Part shown: piece after piece, positions 17,350 through 25,002 of the stretch
Numbering within the stretch: the stretch's first letter is position 1
How the letters are laid out: every line of letters starts with the position of its first letter
From: Alistipes sp.
GTDB lineage: Bacteria; Bacteroidota; Bacteroidia; Bacteroidales; Rikenellaceae
Direction of reading: 5' to 3'
Assembly: GCA_017937805.1 (NCBI GenBank)
Contig: JAGBCX010000013.1
Location: forward strand, 1 to 52,271
Length of the DNA stretch: 52,271 nucleotides
Translations under genes and position numbers: made by a program
The notes under the pieces: model-generated
The model's database searches: none
Told to the model about the DNA's origin: nothing
Seen by the model: only the letters and a program-made list of their open reading frames with translations

Positions 17350-17357
17350 TATCTTTG
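17350..17357 (+). promoter_or_regulatory. -7 promoter box almost touching the surE start
   Basis: TATCTTTG ends 6 nt before the only plausible surE ATG (17364). If used, the mRNA would be leaderless or nearly so. Confidence 0.5.
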
Positions 17358-17363
17358 CGGGTG

Positions 17364-18137
17364 ATGAGCAACAAAAAATTGATTTTCCTAACAAACGACG
17401 ACAGCTACCGCAGCAAAGGGTTTGCCGCAGCTATTGAGGTCGCACGACAATTTGGTCGTGTGATAGCCATTGCTCCCGATGCACCCCAAAGTGGCATGAG
17501 TCAAGCTATTACCATCTACAACCCTCTCTATCTGCGCAATGTGCGCGAGGAGGAGGACGTGTTGGTATATTCGCTCAACGGTACACCTGTAGATTGTGTA
17601 AAGATGGCATTCGACCACCTCTTCAAAGACGAAAAGGTCGATTTGGTAATTTCAGGCATAAACCACGGCTCGAATGCGGCAGTAAATGTGCTCTATTCAG
17701 GCACTATGGGTGCGGCTATCGAAGCAGCATTTTACAATATTCCGAGTATCGGTCTTTCGCTCACCGACCACGACCTCGATGCCGATTTCGAGGGGGCTGT
17801 GAAGTACGGCACGCAGGTTGTCAAGGCTGTTTTGGATAATGAGAGCCTGCCCAGACCTCTGTGTCTAAACGTAAATGTTCCCGATATTCCTTGCGATGAG
17901 ATTAAGGGCATACGCCTATCTCGCCAGACTCGAGGTTATTGGCGCGAGGAGTTTTACAAACGCACGGACCCTCATGGCCGAGAGTATTTTTGGCTTACGG
18001 GAGCCTTCTCGAATGCAGAGCCTAATGCCGAAGAGACTGACGAATGGGCATTAGCAAACGGATATGTAGCAGTCGTTCCCGTACAGGTAGATATGACCGC
18101 CTACAACCAAATGGAACAACTTAGAACCATTCTGTGA
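17364..18137 (+). CDS. surE: 5'/3'-nucleotidase SurE
   Basis: A metal-dependent survival-protein phosphatase acting on nucleoside monophosphates. The protein is 257 residues from the ATG at 17364; in-frame TTG and GTG codons just upstream lie within the promoter box region and are not preferred. The metal-binding acidic pair is in FLTNDD near the N-terminus, followed by SGMSQ and GINHGSN, which complete the SurE active site. Length matches the family. The histidine kinase gene begins 17 nt after the stop, so surE probably leads an operon with the two-component system. Confidence 0.95.
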   Translation: MSNKKLIFLTNDDSYRSKGFAAAIEVARQFGRVIAIAPDAPQSGMSQAITIYNPLYLRNVREEEDVLVYSLNGTPVDCVKMAFDHLFKDEKVDLVISGINHGSNAAVNVLYSGTMGAAIEAAFYNIPSIGLSLTDHDLDADFEGAVKYGTQVVKAVLDNESLPRPLCLNVNVPDIPCDEIKGIRLSRQTRGYWREEFYKRTDPHGREYFWLTGAFSNAEPNAEETDEWALANGYVAVVPVQVDMTAYNQMEQLRTIL

Positions 18138-18154
18138 TAAAAATTTCAAAATAG

Positions 18155-19141
18155 ATGTTGAGCCTCGGACTGAAAATAGCAATGTATATCATTATGGCGG
18201 TTCAATTGCTTGCCATAGGTTATGCTGCGCATCTTATCCGAAGGACAAAATACAACATCATCTGGACTCTCTGTATTGTAGGCTTGGCGATTTCGTTTGC
18301 CATGCATCTGTTCCTACTCTACTCGCCCGAAGTCTTTAACTACGAGATGTTTATTCTTCTCGATGTTGTAGCATCGCTATGTATTGTTGTGGCAGTACTA
18401 TTTGCGCATCGCCTTGTCAACCACATCGACCGACTAAACTACCAACGCTCTCTATTCAGCAAACGACTGCTCTCGGCTGTGCTTCGCACCGAAGAGCGTT
18501 CCCGTTCACAATTTGCCAAAGAACTGCACGATGGCATGGGGCCACTGCTCTCCTCTGCAAAGATGTCTTTATCCGCTATCTCGACAGAGAACATGAGCAA
18601 GGAGCAGAAAGATATTCTCAACAATACAAGATTTGTGATTGACGAGGCCATTCGCTCGGTACGAGAGATATCAAACAATATGTCGCCTCAAATCTTGATA
18701 GATTTTGGCTTGGCGCAGGGAGTGCAAAATTTCCTATCCCGCATACAATCATTACACACTATCGAGATTGTGTTTAACACAAACCTTAGCAAGGAGCGAT
18801 TCGACAACGACATTGAAGTTGTACTGTATCGTGTAGTATGCGAATTGGTGAACAACTCGTTGAAACATTCGGGCTGCTCAAAGATAGAGATTTCGCTGAT
18901 GTTAAAAAGTTGTTATCTGCAACTACACTATAGCGACAATGGTTGCGGTTTTAACCCTGACAAGATTATATCGAACGGTATGGGTTTGTCGAACATAACC
19001 TCACGAGTAGACTCCTTGAATGGAGAGTTACAGATAACAAGTGCAGAGGGCGAGGGTATTCATGTTTTAGTAAATATCAACACCTCACAGAATGAGCCCC
19101 ATGCACCAAAACAACGCAAAAGACGATGGGAAAAGAGATAA
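18155..19141 (+). CDS. Membrane sensor histidine kinase, NarL/DegS type (HisKA_3)
   Basis: A 328-residue inner-membrane kinase. Three hydrophobic segments occupy about residues 5-27, 33-55 and 64-86, with no large periplasmic domain, so the signal is probably sensed in or at the membrane. A coiled-coil dimerisation region follows. The phosphoacceptor His125 is in FAKELHDGMGPLLSS, the HisKA_3 signature. The ATPase domain has an N box (ELVNNSLKHSG, about 230-240), DNGCGF and NGMGLSNI. The end overlaps the response-regulator start by 16 nt, indicating translational coupling and a cognate pair. The stimulus is unknown. Confidence 0.92.
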   Translation: MLSLGLKIAMYIIMAVQLLAIGYAAHLIRRTKYNIIWTLCIVGLAISFAMHLFLLYSPEVFNYEMFILLDVVASLCIVVAVLFAHRLVNHIDRLNYQRSLFSKRLLSAVLRTEERSRSQFAKELHDGMGPLLSSAKMSLSAISTENMSKEQKDILNNTRFVIDEAIRSVREISNNMSPQILIDFGLAQGVQNFLSRIQSLHTIEIVFNTNLSKERFDNDIEVVLYRVVCELVNNSLKHSGCSKIEISLMLKSCYLQLHYSDNGCGFNPDKIISNGMGLSNITSRVDSLNGELQITSAEGEGIHVLVNINTSQNEPHAPKQRKRRWEKR

Positions 19142-19761
19142 AAATCGCATTAGTAGATGATCACGCACTATTTCGCAACGGATTACGAGGGTTAATTGAC
19201 GGCAACCATTCGTGTTGTGTAGTTGCGGAGGCAAGCGATGGCAGTGAGTTCTTAGCGAATCCGGAGGCTATGAATGCTGATGTGGTATTTATGGATATTG
19301 CCATGCCTATCCTCTCCGGTGATAAAGCCACAGCGATGGCATTAGAGCGAAAACCTGATATGAAAATCATCTGCTTGTCGATGTTTGGCGACGAGAAGTA
19401 CTACCTGCGTATGATGGAGGCGGGAGCCAAGGGTTTTCTGCTGAAGGACTCCTCTATCGAAGAGGTTTTTGCCGCTATCGAGGCTGTTATGAATGACGAG
19501 GAGTATATCTGCAACGATGTTATGCAGGCCTTGTCGGGCGCTATACGCCGCAATGAGAACACAGAGATACTCTCCGAGCGAGAGATTGATGTTCTGCTCG
19601 GTATTTGTCGCGGACTATCCACGCAAGAGATTGCCGACTCGCTCTTTTTGTCGAAGCGCACGGTGGATACTCACCGCGCCAATATACTCGAAAAAACAGG
19701 CTCGAAGAATACGGCAAGCCTTGTGGTATATGCTATAAAGAACAACCTTGTGGAGATTTAA
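19126..19761 (+). CDS. Response regulator, NarL/FixJ family
   Basis: A 211-residue DNA-binding response regulator. The receiver domain has the acidic pocket Asp11/Asp12, phosphoacceptor Asp57 (VVFMDIAMP) and Lys107 (FLLKDSS). The C-terminal LuxR-type helix-turn-helix begins LSEREIDVLLGICRGLSTQEIA and includes the recognition-helix region SKRTVDTHRANI. It overlaps the kinase gene and ends one base before the right arm of the 106-bp inverted repeat. Targets are unknown. Confidence 0.95.
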   Translation: MGKEIKIALVDDHALFRNGLRGLIDGNHSCCVVAEASDGSEFLANPEAMNADVVFMDIAMPILSGDKATAMALERKPDMKIICLSMFGDEKYYLRMMEAGAKGFLLKDSSIEEVFAAIEAVMNDEEYICNDVMQALSGAIRRNENTEILSEREIDVLLGICRGLSTQEIADSLFLSKRTVDTHRANILEKTGSKNTASLVVYAIKNNLVEI

Positions 19762-19867
19762 GAACGGAAAACGGAAGCGACGAACGAAGCAATGGAGAGA
19801 GGCTGCTTGCAGACTATCTCTTGCAAGGAGGAGCAAAAGCCTGCGAAGCAGGATTAAAGCGGAAAAC
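19762..19867 (-). repeat. 106-bp inverted repeat, right arm
   Basis: Reverse-complement partner of 17187-17292. It starts at the base after the response-regulator stop codon. Its hairpin here is CCTGC-GAA-GCAGG; the stem is conserved and the loop differs from the left arm. Confidence 0.85.
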
Positions 19868-20070
19868 TAAAAAAGCAACAGCGCACCCTATTATCCCTAT
19901 CACCCCCATAACCCCTAAAAGGTTTGCGCCGTGACAAGGGCAGGAGTTCGGAAAACGGAAAACGGAAAGCGGAAAACTAAAAAAACAACAGCGCACCCTA
20001 TTACCCCTATCACCCCTATAACCCCTAAAAGGTTTGCGCCGTGACAAGGGCAGGGGTTCGGAAAACGATA
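19868..20070. repeat. Composite intergenic repeat, copy C (two tandem units)
   Basis: Two nearly identical units of about 110 nt lie between the response regulator and gdhA. Each reads: CTAAAAAA, CAGCGCACCC, a C-run array (CCC at 19886-19915; CCC at 19996-20025), CTAAAAGGTTTGCGCCGTGA, CAAGGGCAGG, GTTCGGAAAAC. The second unit is preceded by four phased heptads (GGAAAAC, GGAAAAC, GGAAAGC, GGAAAAC at 19950-19977). The terminal box is a variant of that in copies A, B and D. Both C-run arrays fit the quadruplex pattern on the minus strand. No gene is visible in this 362-nt gap; a TAACTTTA box at 20102-20109 may drive gdhA. Confidence 0.75.
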
Positions 20071-20123
20071 AACAACGAAGAACAGAGTTTAAGTTCAGTA
20101 ATAACTTTAATTTACAGAAAATT

Positions 20124-21461
20124 ATGAAAGTTAATGAGATTATGCTCGATTTGGAGCGCAAGCACCCCGGAGAGAGCGAGTACCTGCAAGCGGTACGCGA
20201 AGTATTGGAGTCTATTGAGGAGGTTTACAACCAGCACCCGGAGTTTGAGAAGGCAAAGATTGTTGAGCGCATTGTTGAGCCTGACCGCATCATCACTTTC
20301 CGTGTAACATGGGTTGATGATAATGGCGAGATTCAGACAAACCTTGGCTATCGTATTCAGTTCAACTCGGCTATCGGTCCTTACAAGGGCGGTATCCGTT
20401 TCCACAAGGCGGTAAACCCATCTATGTTGAAGTTCCTCGGCTTCGAGCAGACATTCAAGAATGCATTGACAACCCTCCCTATGGGTGGTGCAAAGGGTGG
20501 TTCGGACTTCGACCCTGTGGGCAAGAGCGATGCTGAGATTATGCGTTTCTGCCAGGCGTTTATGTTGGAGTTGTGGCAGAATATCGGCCCTGACACCGAT
20601 GTCCCTGCGGGCGATGTAGGCGTAGGTGGTCGCGAGATTGGCTATATGTACGGTATGTACAAGAAGTTGGCTCGTGAGTACAATACAGGTGTATTGACCG
20701 GTAAGGGCTTGACTTGGGGTGGCTCGTTGATTCGCCCTGAGGCAACAGGCTTTGGTGCGTTATACTTCGTTGAGCACATGCTCCACCGTGCAGGCAAGGA
20801 GTTGAAGGGTGCAAAGATTGCTATTTCGGGCTTCGGAAATGTGGCTTGGGGTGCAGCAAAGAAGGCTACCGAGTTGGGTGCAAAGGTTATCGCAATTTCG
20901 GGACCTGACGGTGTAATTCTCAACCCTAACGGCATGAATGACGAGAAGATTGACTATATGTTGGAGTTGCGTGCTTCAAACCGCAATATCGTTGCTCCAT
21001 TTGCAGAGAAGTTCGCAGATGCTACATTTGTTCCGGGCAAGAAGGCTTGGAGCGTGAAGTGCGATATCGCTCTCCCTTGCGCATTCCAGAACGAGTTGAC
21101 AGGTGCTGACGCTGAGGAGTTGCTCGCAAATGGCACTTGGTGTGTTGCCGAGGTATCGAATATGGGTTGTACCCCTGAGGCTATCGCAACATTCCAGAAG
21201 GCTCGCATCTTGTTTGCTCCGGGTAAGGCCGTAAATGCAGGAGGTGTGGCTACTTCGGGCTTGGAGATGACGCAGAATGCAATGCATATCTCGTGGTCGG
21301 CAGCCGAGGTTGATGAGAAGTTGCACTATATCATGCAGTCTATCCACGAGGCTTGCGTTAAGGCTGGTCAGGAGGGCGACCGCATCAACTATGTTAAGGG
21401 TGCAAATATCGCAGGTTTCCTCAAAGTTGCACAGGCAATGTTGGAGCAGGGAATTGTATAA
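20124..21461 (+). CDS. gdhA: NADP-type glutamate dehydrogenase
   Basis: Interconverts glutamate and 2-oxoglutarate plus ammonia; the hexameric 445-residue class used for ammonia assimilation. The frame is open upstream to a TTG at 20034, but the ATG at 20124 gives the standard N-terminus (MKVNEIMLDLERKHPGESEY). The catalytic region carries KGGIRFHKAVN and PMGGAKGGSDFDP. The Rossmann fold has ISGFGNVAWGAA. Strong bias to a few codons suggests high expression. A palindromic terminator follows the stop by 18 nt. Confidence 0.96.
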   Translation: MKVNEIMLDLERKHPGESEYLQAVREVLESIEEVYNQHPEFEKAKIVERIVEPDRIITFRVTWVDDNGEIQTNLGYRIQFNSAIGPYKGGIRFHKAVNPSMLKFLGFEQTFKNALTTLPMGGAKGGSDFDPVGKSDAEIMRFCQAFMLELWQNIGPDTDVPAGDVGVGGREIGYMYGMYKKLAREYNTGVLTGKGLTWGGSLIRPEATGFGALYFVEHMLHRAGKELKGAKIAISGFGNVAWGAAKKATELGAKVIAISGPDGVILNPNGMNDEKIDYMLELRASNRNIVAPFAEKFADATFVPGKKAWSVKCDIALPCAFQNELTGADAEELLANGTWCVAEVSNMGCTPEAIATFQKARILFAPGKAVNAGGVATSGLEMTQNAMHISWSAAEVDEKLHYIMQSIHEACVKAGQEGDRINYVKGANIAGFLKVAQAMLEQGIV

Positions 21462-21478
21462 CCTTATCCCTTATAATC

Positions 21479-21508
21479 AGAAATAGGCGGTTCTTACCGC
21501 CTATTTCT
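21479..21508. terminator. Bidirectional terminator, gdhA / FAD oxidoreductase
   Basis: A perfect 13-bp stem AGAAATAGGCGGT with loop TCTT, followed by ATTTTAG on the plus strand. Its right arm overlaps the stop codon of the convergent oxidoreductase gene. Confidence 0.85.
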
Positions 21509-23060
21509 ATTTTAGATACTCCGATAAAGACTCTGCAATGCGTTCTCCGTCAAGAGCCGCAGAGATTATACCTCCCGCGAAACCTGCACCCTCGCCCGTA
21601 GGGTATAGACCTTTGACTTCGGGGTGTTGCAGAGTATCACGGTCACGCGGAATACGCACAGGTGTCGATGTGCGCGACTCAACGCCTACAACCACCGCCT
21701 CGTTGGTCAAATAGCCCCTCATTCTCTTATCGAATACCGATATTGCCTCACGCAGGCGTGACGACATAAATTGTGGCAACCACTCGTCTAATCTCGAAGG
21801 AGTAATACCCGGAACATATGAGCATTTAGGCAGCGATGACGATTTGCGACCTGCCACAAAATCTGCCACTCGTTGTGCTGGAGCCGTCTGATGCTCAGGC
21901 GCTTGCATTCGTGCCACCTGCTCCAACTGTTGTTGGAAAACAAGCCCTGCCAATGCCCCGTACTGCTCGCTCAAATGTGCAAAATCCTCCTCTCTAATCT
22001 CCGTTACAAAGCCCGAATTGGCGTATGGTGAGTTACGATGCGATGGTGACATTCCATTCACCACCGACTCGCTCTCATCGGTAAGTGCCGGCACGATAAA
22101 ACCTCCCGGACACATGCAGAACGAATATACCCCTCGACCGCCCACTTGCGCAACAAGCGAGTACGATGCCGCAGGGAGATACTCCATATCGGGAGAACGG
22201 TGGTATTGGATATTATTGATAAGTTGTTGCGGGTGTTCAATACGCACACCCATAGCATAAGGTTTAGCCTCCAAGCGCACACCGCTTCGGTGCAACATAT
22301 AGTATATATCGCGTGCCGAATGCCCCGTAGCAACCACCACCGCTTGCGCCTCGACCTTGTCGCCACCCGCCACAACGCCCTCAATGCGACCATTGCAGAT
22401 AATCAATTCTTCCACCCTCCTTTCGAAATGGACTTCACCGCCTGCCTGACGGATTGTATCGCGCATATTGGCTATAATTCGTGGAAGCCTATCCGAGCCG
22501 ATATGGGGGTGAGCCTCGTAGAGAATTTCGGGCGAAGCACCATGGAAAACAAGGCGTTGTAATGCTCGGTTGTAGTCACCGCGCTTCTTGCTTCGTGTAA
22601 AGAGTTTTCCATCGGAGAATGTTCCTGCGCCACCCTCACCAAAGGCGTAGTTGGAGTCGGGATTAACTCCCTGATTACGTTGTATTTTAGCTATATCTTT
22701 TCCTCGCTCGACAACCTCTTTTCCACGCTCGAAGATTATCGGTTTCAACCCCAACTCAATGAGTCGCAATGCCGTATATAGACCGGCCGGACCTGCTCCT
22801 ATGATGATAACCTCGGGTTTGCCAACCACCGAAGGATAGTCGAAATGAAGCGGAGCAGGCTGCTCCTCCTTGTCGATATAGGCTTCGAGCGAAATATTGA
22901 CCTTCAAAGCCCCTCGCCTTGCATCAACCGAGCGTTTCACAATACGCAACAACGCGATATCGCTCTCCTTGATACGCAACTCACGCGCCACCAACGGAGC
23001 ATAGAACTTCGCATCGGAGGCCTGCTTGGGCGAGAGTGTGAGGTTTACAATCTTCGGCAT
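21507..23060 (-). CDS. FAD-dependent oxidoreductase of the COG2509 type
   Basis: A flavoprotein dehydrogenase of unknown substrate, 517 residues from the ATG at 23060. The N-terminal roughly 85 residues form a small domain (MPKIVNLTLSPKQASD...) typical of this family. The FAD-binding Rossmann motif IIGAGPAGLYTALRL follows, then an FERGKEVVERGKD segment and a C-terminal GEGAGFAGGIISAALDGE flavin motif. An ATG at 23093 is in frame, but it overlaps the TAAATTTG promoter box, so the inner ATG is preferred. It is convergent with gdhA. Neighbours give no functional hint. Confidence 0.85.
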   Translation of the reverse strand: MPKIVNLTLSPKQASDAKFYAPLVARELRIKESDIALLRIVKRSVDARRGALKVNISLEAYIDKEEQPAPLHFDYPSVVGKPEVIIIGAGPAGLYTALRLIELGLKPIIFERGKEVVERGKDIAKIQRNQGVNPDSNYAFGEGGAGTFSDGKLFTRSKKRGDYNRALQRLVFHGASPEILYEAHPHIGSDRLPRIIANMRDTIRQAGGEVHFERRVEELIICNGRIEGVVAGGDKVEAQAVVVATGHSARDIYYMLHRSGVRLEAKPYAMGVRIEHPQQLINNIQYHRSPDMEYLPAASYSLVAQVGGRGVYSFCMCPGGFIVPALTDESESVVNGMSPSHRNSPYANSGFVTEIREEDFAHLSEQYGALAGLVFQQQLEQVARMQAPEHQTAPAQRVADFVAGRKSSSLPKCSYVPGITPSRLDEWLPQFMSSRLREAISVFDKRMRGYLTNEAVVVGVESRTSTPVRIPRDRDTLQHPEVKGLYPTGEGAGFAGGIISAALDGERIAESLSEYLK

Positions 23061-23081
23061 ACGATTCGTTTTTACGAAGTG

Positions 23082-23089
23082 CAAATTTA
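23082..23089 (-). promoter_or_regulatory. -7 promoter box for FAD oxidoreductase
   Basis: The minus strand reads TAAATTTG, a TAnnTTTG match, 22 nt upstream of the ATG at 23060. It argues against the longer ORF start at 23093. Confidence 0.55.
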
Positions 23090-23129
23090 GCACTTTTTCG
23101 CAAAACTTACAATAGTTGGACTGTAACGA

Positions 23130-23455
23130 CTGTAGTAACGGGACTCGAACGGCGGCAGAAGCCGAGAGCCTTTAGACGCAAAAAGCGACTGCCAACAGAC
23201 ATTCGCTTGTGCGATATCGTTACAGACTATCGAACTAATGAAAGGGCTCGAACGGTTGTCGCAGGTTTGAGCATTGCAAGCAGAGAGAAAGTGCATAAAA
23301 ACCGAAGGTTTGGAAGATTGGTTGAGAATAGATGCCAAACTCGTTTGAGCAGATATATCTCAAACGATATTCCAAAGTTGCGTAGCAACTATGCACATTC
23401 AACAAGCGCAGATAACACTGCCACACCGCCACCAACTGACCGAGTCCCTTTATCA
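23130..23455 (-). other. tRNA-like relics downstream of tRNA-Leu(TAG)
   Basis: This 400-nt gap has no credible gene. On the minus strand it holds T-arm-like pieces: GCCGTTCGAGTCCCGTTA at about 23131-23150 and CCGTTCGAGCCCTTTC near 23240-23256. At 23441-23454 the plus strand carries the same sequence (CGAGTCCCTTTATC) as the 3' end of the tRNA-Leu, in inverted orientation. The motif TGCCGCCG before the first T-arm is shared with the relic at 30731-30813. These look like decayed tRNA gene pieces. Confidence 0.45.
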
Positions 23456-23461
23456 AACGAA

Positions 23462-23487
23462 AACCGAGCAGAAAAATCTGCTCGGTT
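23462..23487 (-). terminator. Terminator of tRNA-Leu(TAG)
   Basis: An 11-bp stem AACCGAGCAGA with an AAAA/TTTT loop; on the minus strand it is followed by TTCGTTTG. It lies 4 nt past the tRNA 3' end. Confidence 0.75.
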
Positions 23488-23491
23488 GAAG

Positions 23492-23573
23492 TGCGGATAA
23501 AGGGACTCGAACCCCCACGCCTCTCGGCACCAGATCCTAAGTCTGGCGTGGCTACCAATTACACCATATCCGC
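23492..23573 (-). tRNA. tRNA-Leu (anticodon TAG)
   Basis: An 82-nt class II tRNA. The acceptor stem GCGGATA pairs with TATCCGC with discriminator A; CCA is not encoded. The anticodon arm CCAGA-CTTAGGA-TCTGG gives anticodon TAG. A long variable arm (TGCCGAGAGGCGT) and T-arm GGGGGTTCGAGTCCC fit tRNA-Leu. It reads codon CUA and, by wobble, other CUN codons. Confidence 0.95.
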
Positions 23574-23586
23574 CTTAGTGCGAGTG

Positions 23587-23594
23587 CAAAGGTA
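23587..23594 (-). promoter_or_regulatory. -7 promoter box for tRNA-Leu(TAG)
   Basis: The minus strand reads TACCTTTG, 13 nt upstream of the mature tRNA 5' end; identical to the box of tRNA-Leu(CAG). Confidence 0.75.
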
Positions 23595-23678
23595 ACTATT
23601 TTTTTGCGAATTACAACTCTATCCGATTATTTTTTGAAAGTTTTACGCTTTACACTTTCTGTTTTTCATTTTATTTTG

Positions 23679-23686
23679 TATCTTTG
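23679..23686 (+). promoter_or_regulatory. -7 promoter box for galK
   Basis: TATCTTTG lies 42 nt upstream of the galK ATG. Confidence 0.65.
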
Positions 23687-23728
23687 AGGGATTGAATAGA
23701 CCTAAACACACTAAATACTTTTAAAATT

Positions 23729-24865
23729 ATGGACATTAATTTGGTAAAAAAGGCATTTGCTGACCATTTCGAGGGCAAGTGCGGCGTTTATGCTTCACCG
23801 GGTCGTATCAACCTTATCGGTGAGCACACTGACTACAATGGTGGTTTCGTATTTCCGGGTGCAGTAGATTGCGGTATCGTTGCTGCAATTCTCCCTAACG
23901 GACTTGACAAGGTTCGTGCCTACTCTATCGACATGAACGAGTTGGCAGAGTTCGGCCTTAACGAGGAGGACGCTCCACAGCAGGGCTGGGCTAAGTATAT
24001 CTTCGGTGTATGCCGCGAAATGGCAAAGTTAGGCGTTGAGGTTAAGGGTTTCGACTGCGCATTCGCAGGTGATGTGCCTCTCGGAGCAGGTATGTCCTCT
24101 TCAGCTGCATTGGAGAGCACATTCGCTTACGCTATCAACGATATGTTTGCTGACAACAAGATTGACAAGTTCGCCTTGGCAAAGGTTGGTCAGATGACCG
24201 AGCACCACTATGTAGGTGTTAACTGCGGTATTATGGACCAATTTGCATCGGTATTCGGCAAGAAGGGCAACCTTATGCGTCTTGACTGCCGTTCGATGGA
24301 GTTCGAGTACTTCCCATTCGACCCACAGGGTTATAAGTTGTTGCTCGTAAACTCGGTTGTTAAGCACGAGTTGGTTGATTCGCCATACAACAAACGTCGT
24401 GAGTCGTGCGAGCGCGTAGCAAAGCACCTCGGTGTTGAGACTTTGCGCGATGCAGAGTTCGAGGATTTGGAGCGCGTAAAGGGCGAAATCTCGGAGGAGG
24501 ACTACAAGCGTGCGAAGTACGTTATCGGCGAGAAGCAGCGCGTACTCGATGTTTGTGACGCTCTTATCAAGGGTGACTACGAGACCGTAGGTCAGCGTAT
24601 GTACCAGACCCACTGGGGTATGTCGAAGGATTACGAGGTATCGTGCGAGGAGTTGGACTTCTTGGCAGAGTTGGCAGAGAAGTGCGGCGTAACCGGTTCG
24701 CGTATTATGGGTGGCGGCTTCGGCGGTTGCACCATCAACCTCGTAAAAGAGGAGTTGTACGACAACTTCGTAGCGACAGCAAAGAAGGAGTTTGCTGCAA
24801 AGTATGGCCACGAGCCAAAGATTTACGATGTTGTAATCTCTGATGGCGCACGTCGCTTGGAGTAA
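23729..24865 (+). CDS. galK: Galactokinase
   Basis: Phosphorylates galactose to galactose-1-phosphate with ATP (Leloir pathway), cytoplasmic. The 378 residues match the GHMP-kinase family. The galactokinase signature GRINLIGEHTDYNGG is at 25-39, the ATP-binding VPLGAGMSSSAALE at about 116-129, catalytic Asp170 in CGIMDQ, and the C-terminal GHMP motif MGGGFGGC. Codon use is strongly biased as in highly expressed genes. No galT, galE or galactose transporter lies next to it; it is a single-gene unit with its own promoter and a downstream hairpin. Confidence 0.96.
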   Translation: MDINLVKKAFADHFEGKCGVYASPGRINLIGEHTDYNGGFVFPGAVDCGIVAAILPNGLDKVRAYSIDMNELAEFGLNEEDAPQQGWAKYIFGVCREMAKLGVEVKGFDCAFAGDVPLGAGMSSSAALESTFAYAINDMFADNKIDKFALAKVGQMTEHHYVGVNCGIMDQFASVFGKKGNLMRLDCRSMEFEYFPFDPQGYKLLLVNSVVKHELVDSPYNKRRESCERVAKHLGVETLRDAEFEDLERVKGEISEEDYKRAKYVIGEKQRVLDVCDALIKGDYETVGQRMYQTHWGMSKDYEVSCEELDFLAELAEKCGVTGSRIMGGGFGGCTINLVKEELYDNFVATAKKEFAAKYGHEPKIYDVVISDGARRLE

Positions 24866-24881
24866 TTAACAACCCGACAAC

Positions 24882-24920
24882 GAAGAGAGGGTGTCCAATT
24901 GAAAGTTGGACACCCTCTTC
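24882..24920. terminator. Hairpin between convergent galK and metallophosphoesterase genes
   Basis: A long stem (AGAGGGTGTCCAA with its perfect complement, extended by GAAG/CTTC after a 2-nt bulge) and a 7-nt loop. No clear T-run follows on either strand, so efficiency is uncertain. Confidence 0.6.
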
Positions 24921-25002
24921 ATGTAAGAATTTACAAGACAAGGGATTTTCGGCAGATAACGAGAGAGCCTTGCCGGAGAAATTCTCTTAATTTTGTTCTA
25001 TC

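Noticed and set aside
17187-19867. Composite transposon or insertion sequence defined by the 106-bp inverted repeats
   Set aside because: The enclosed genes are surE and regulators only; there is no transposase and no target duplication was seen. It is kept only as an inversion or repeat finding.
20034-20123. 30-residue N-terminal extension of GdhA from a TTG
   Set aside because: It is encoded by composite repeat DNA and is not part of the normal 445-residue enzyme.
23235-23558. 107-codon minus-strand ORF through the tRNA-Leu gene
   Set aside because: It translates the tRNA and relic DNA; no protein motif, and the tRNA is certain. The same applies to 30701-30964.
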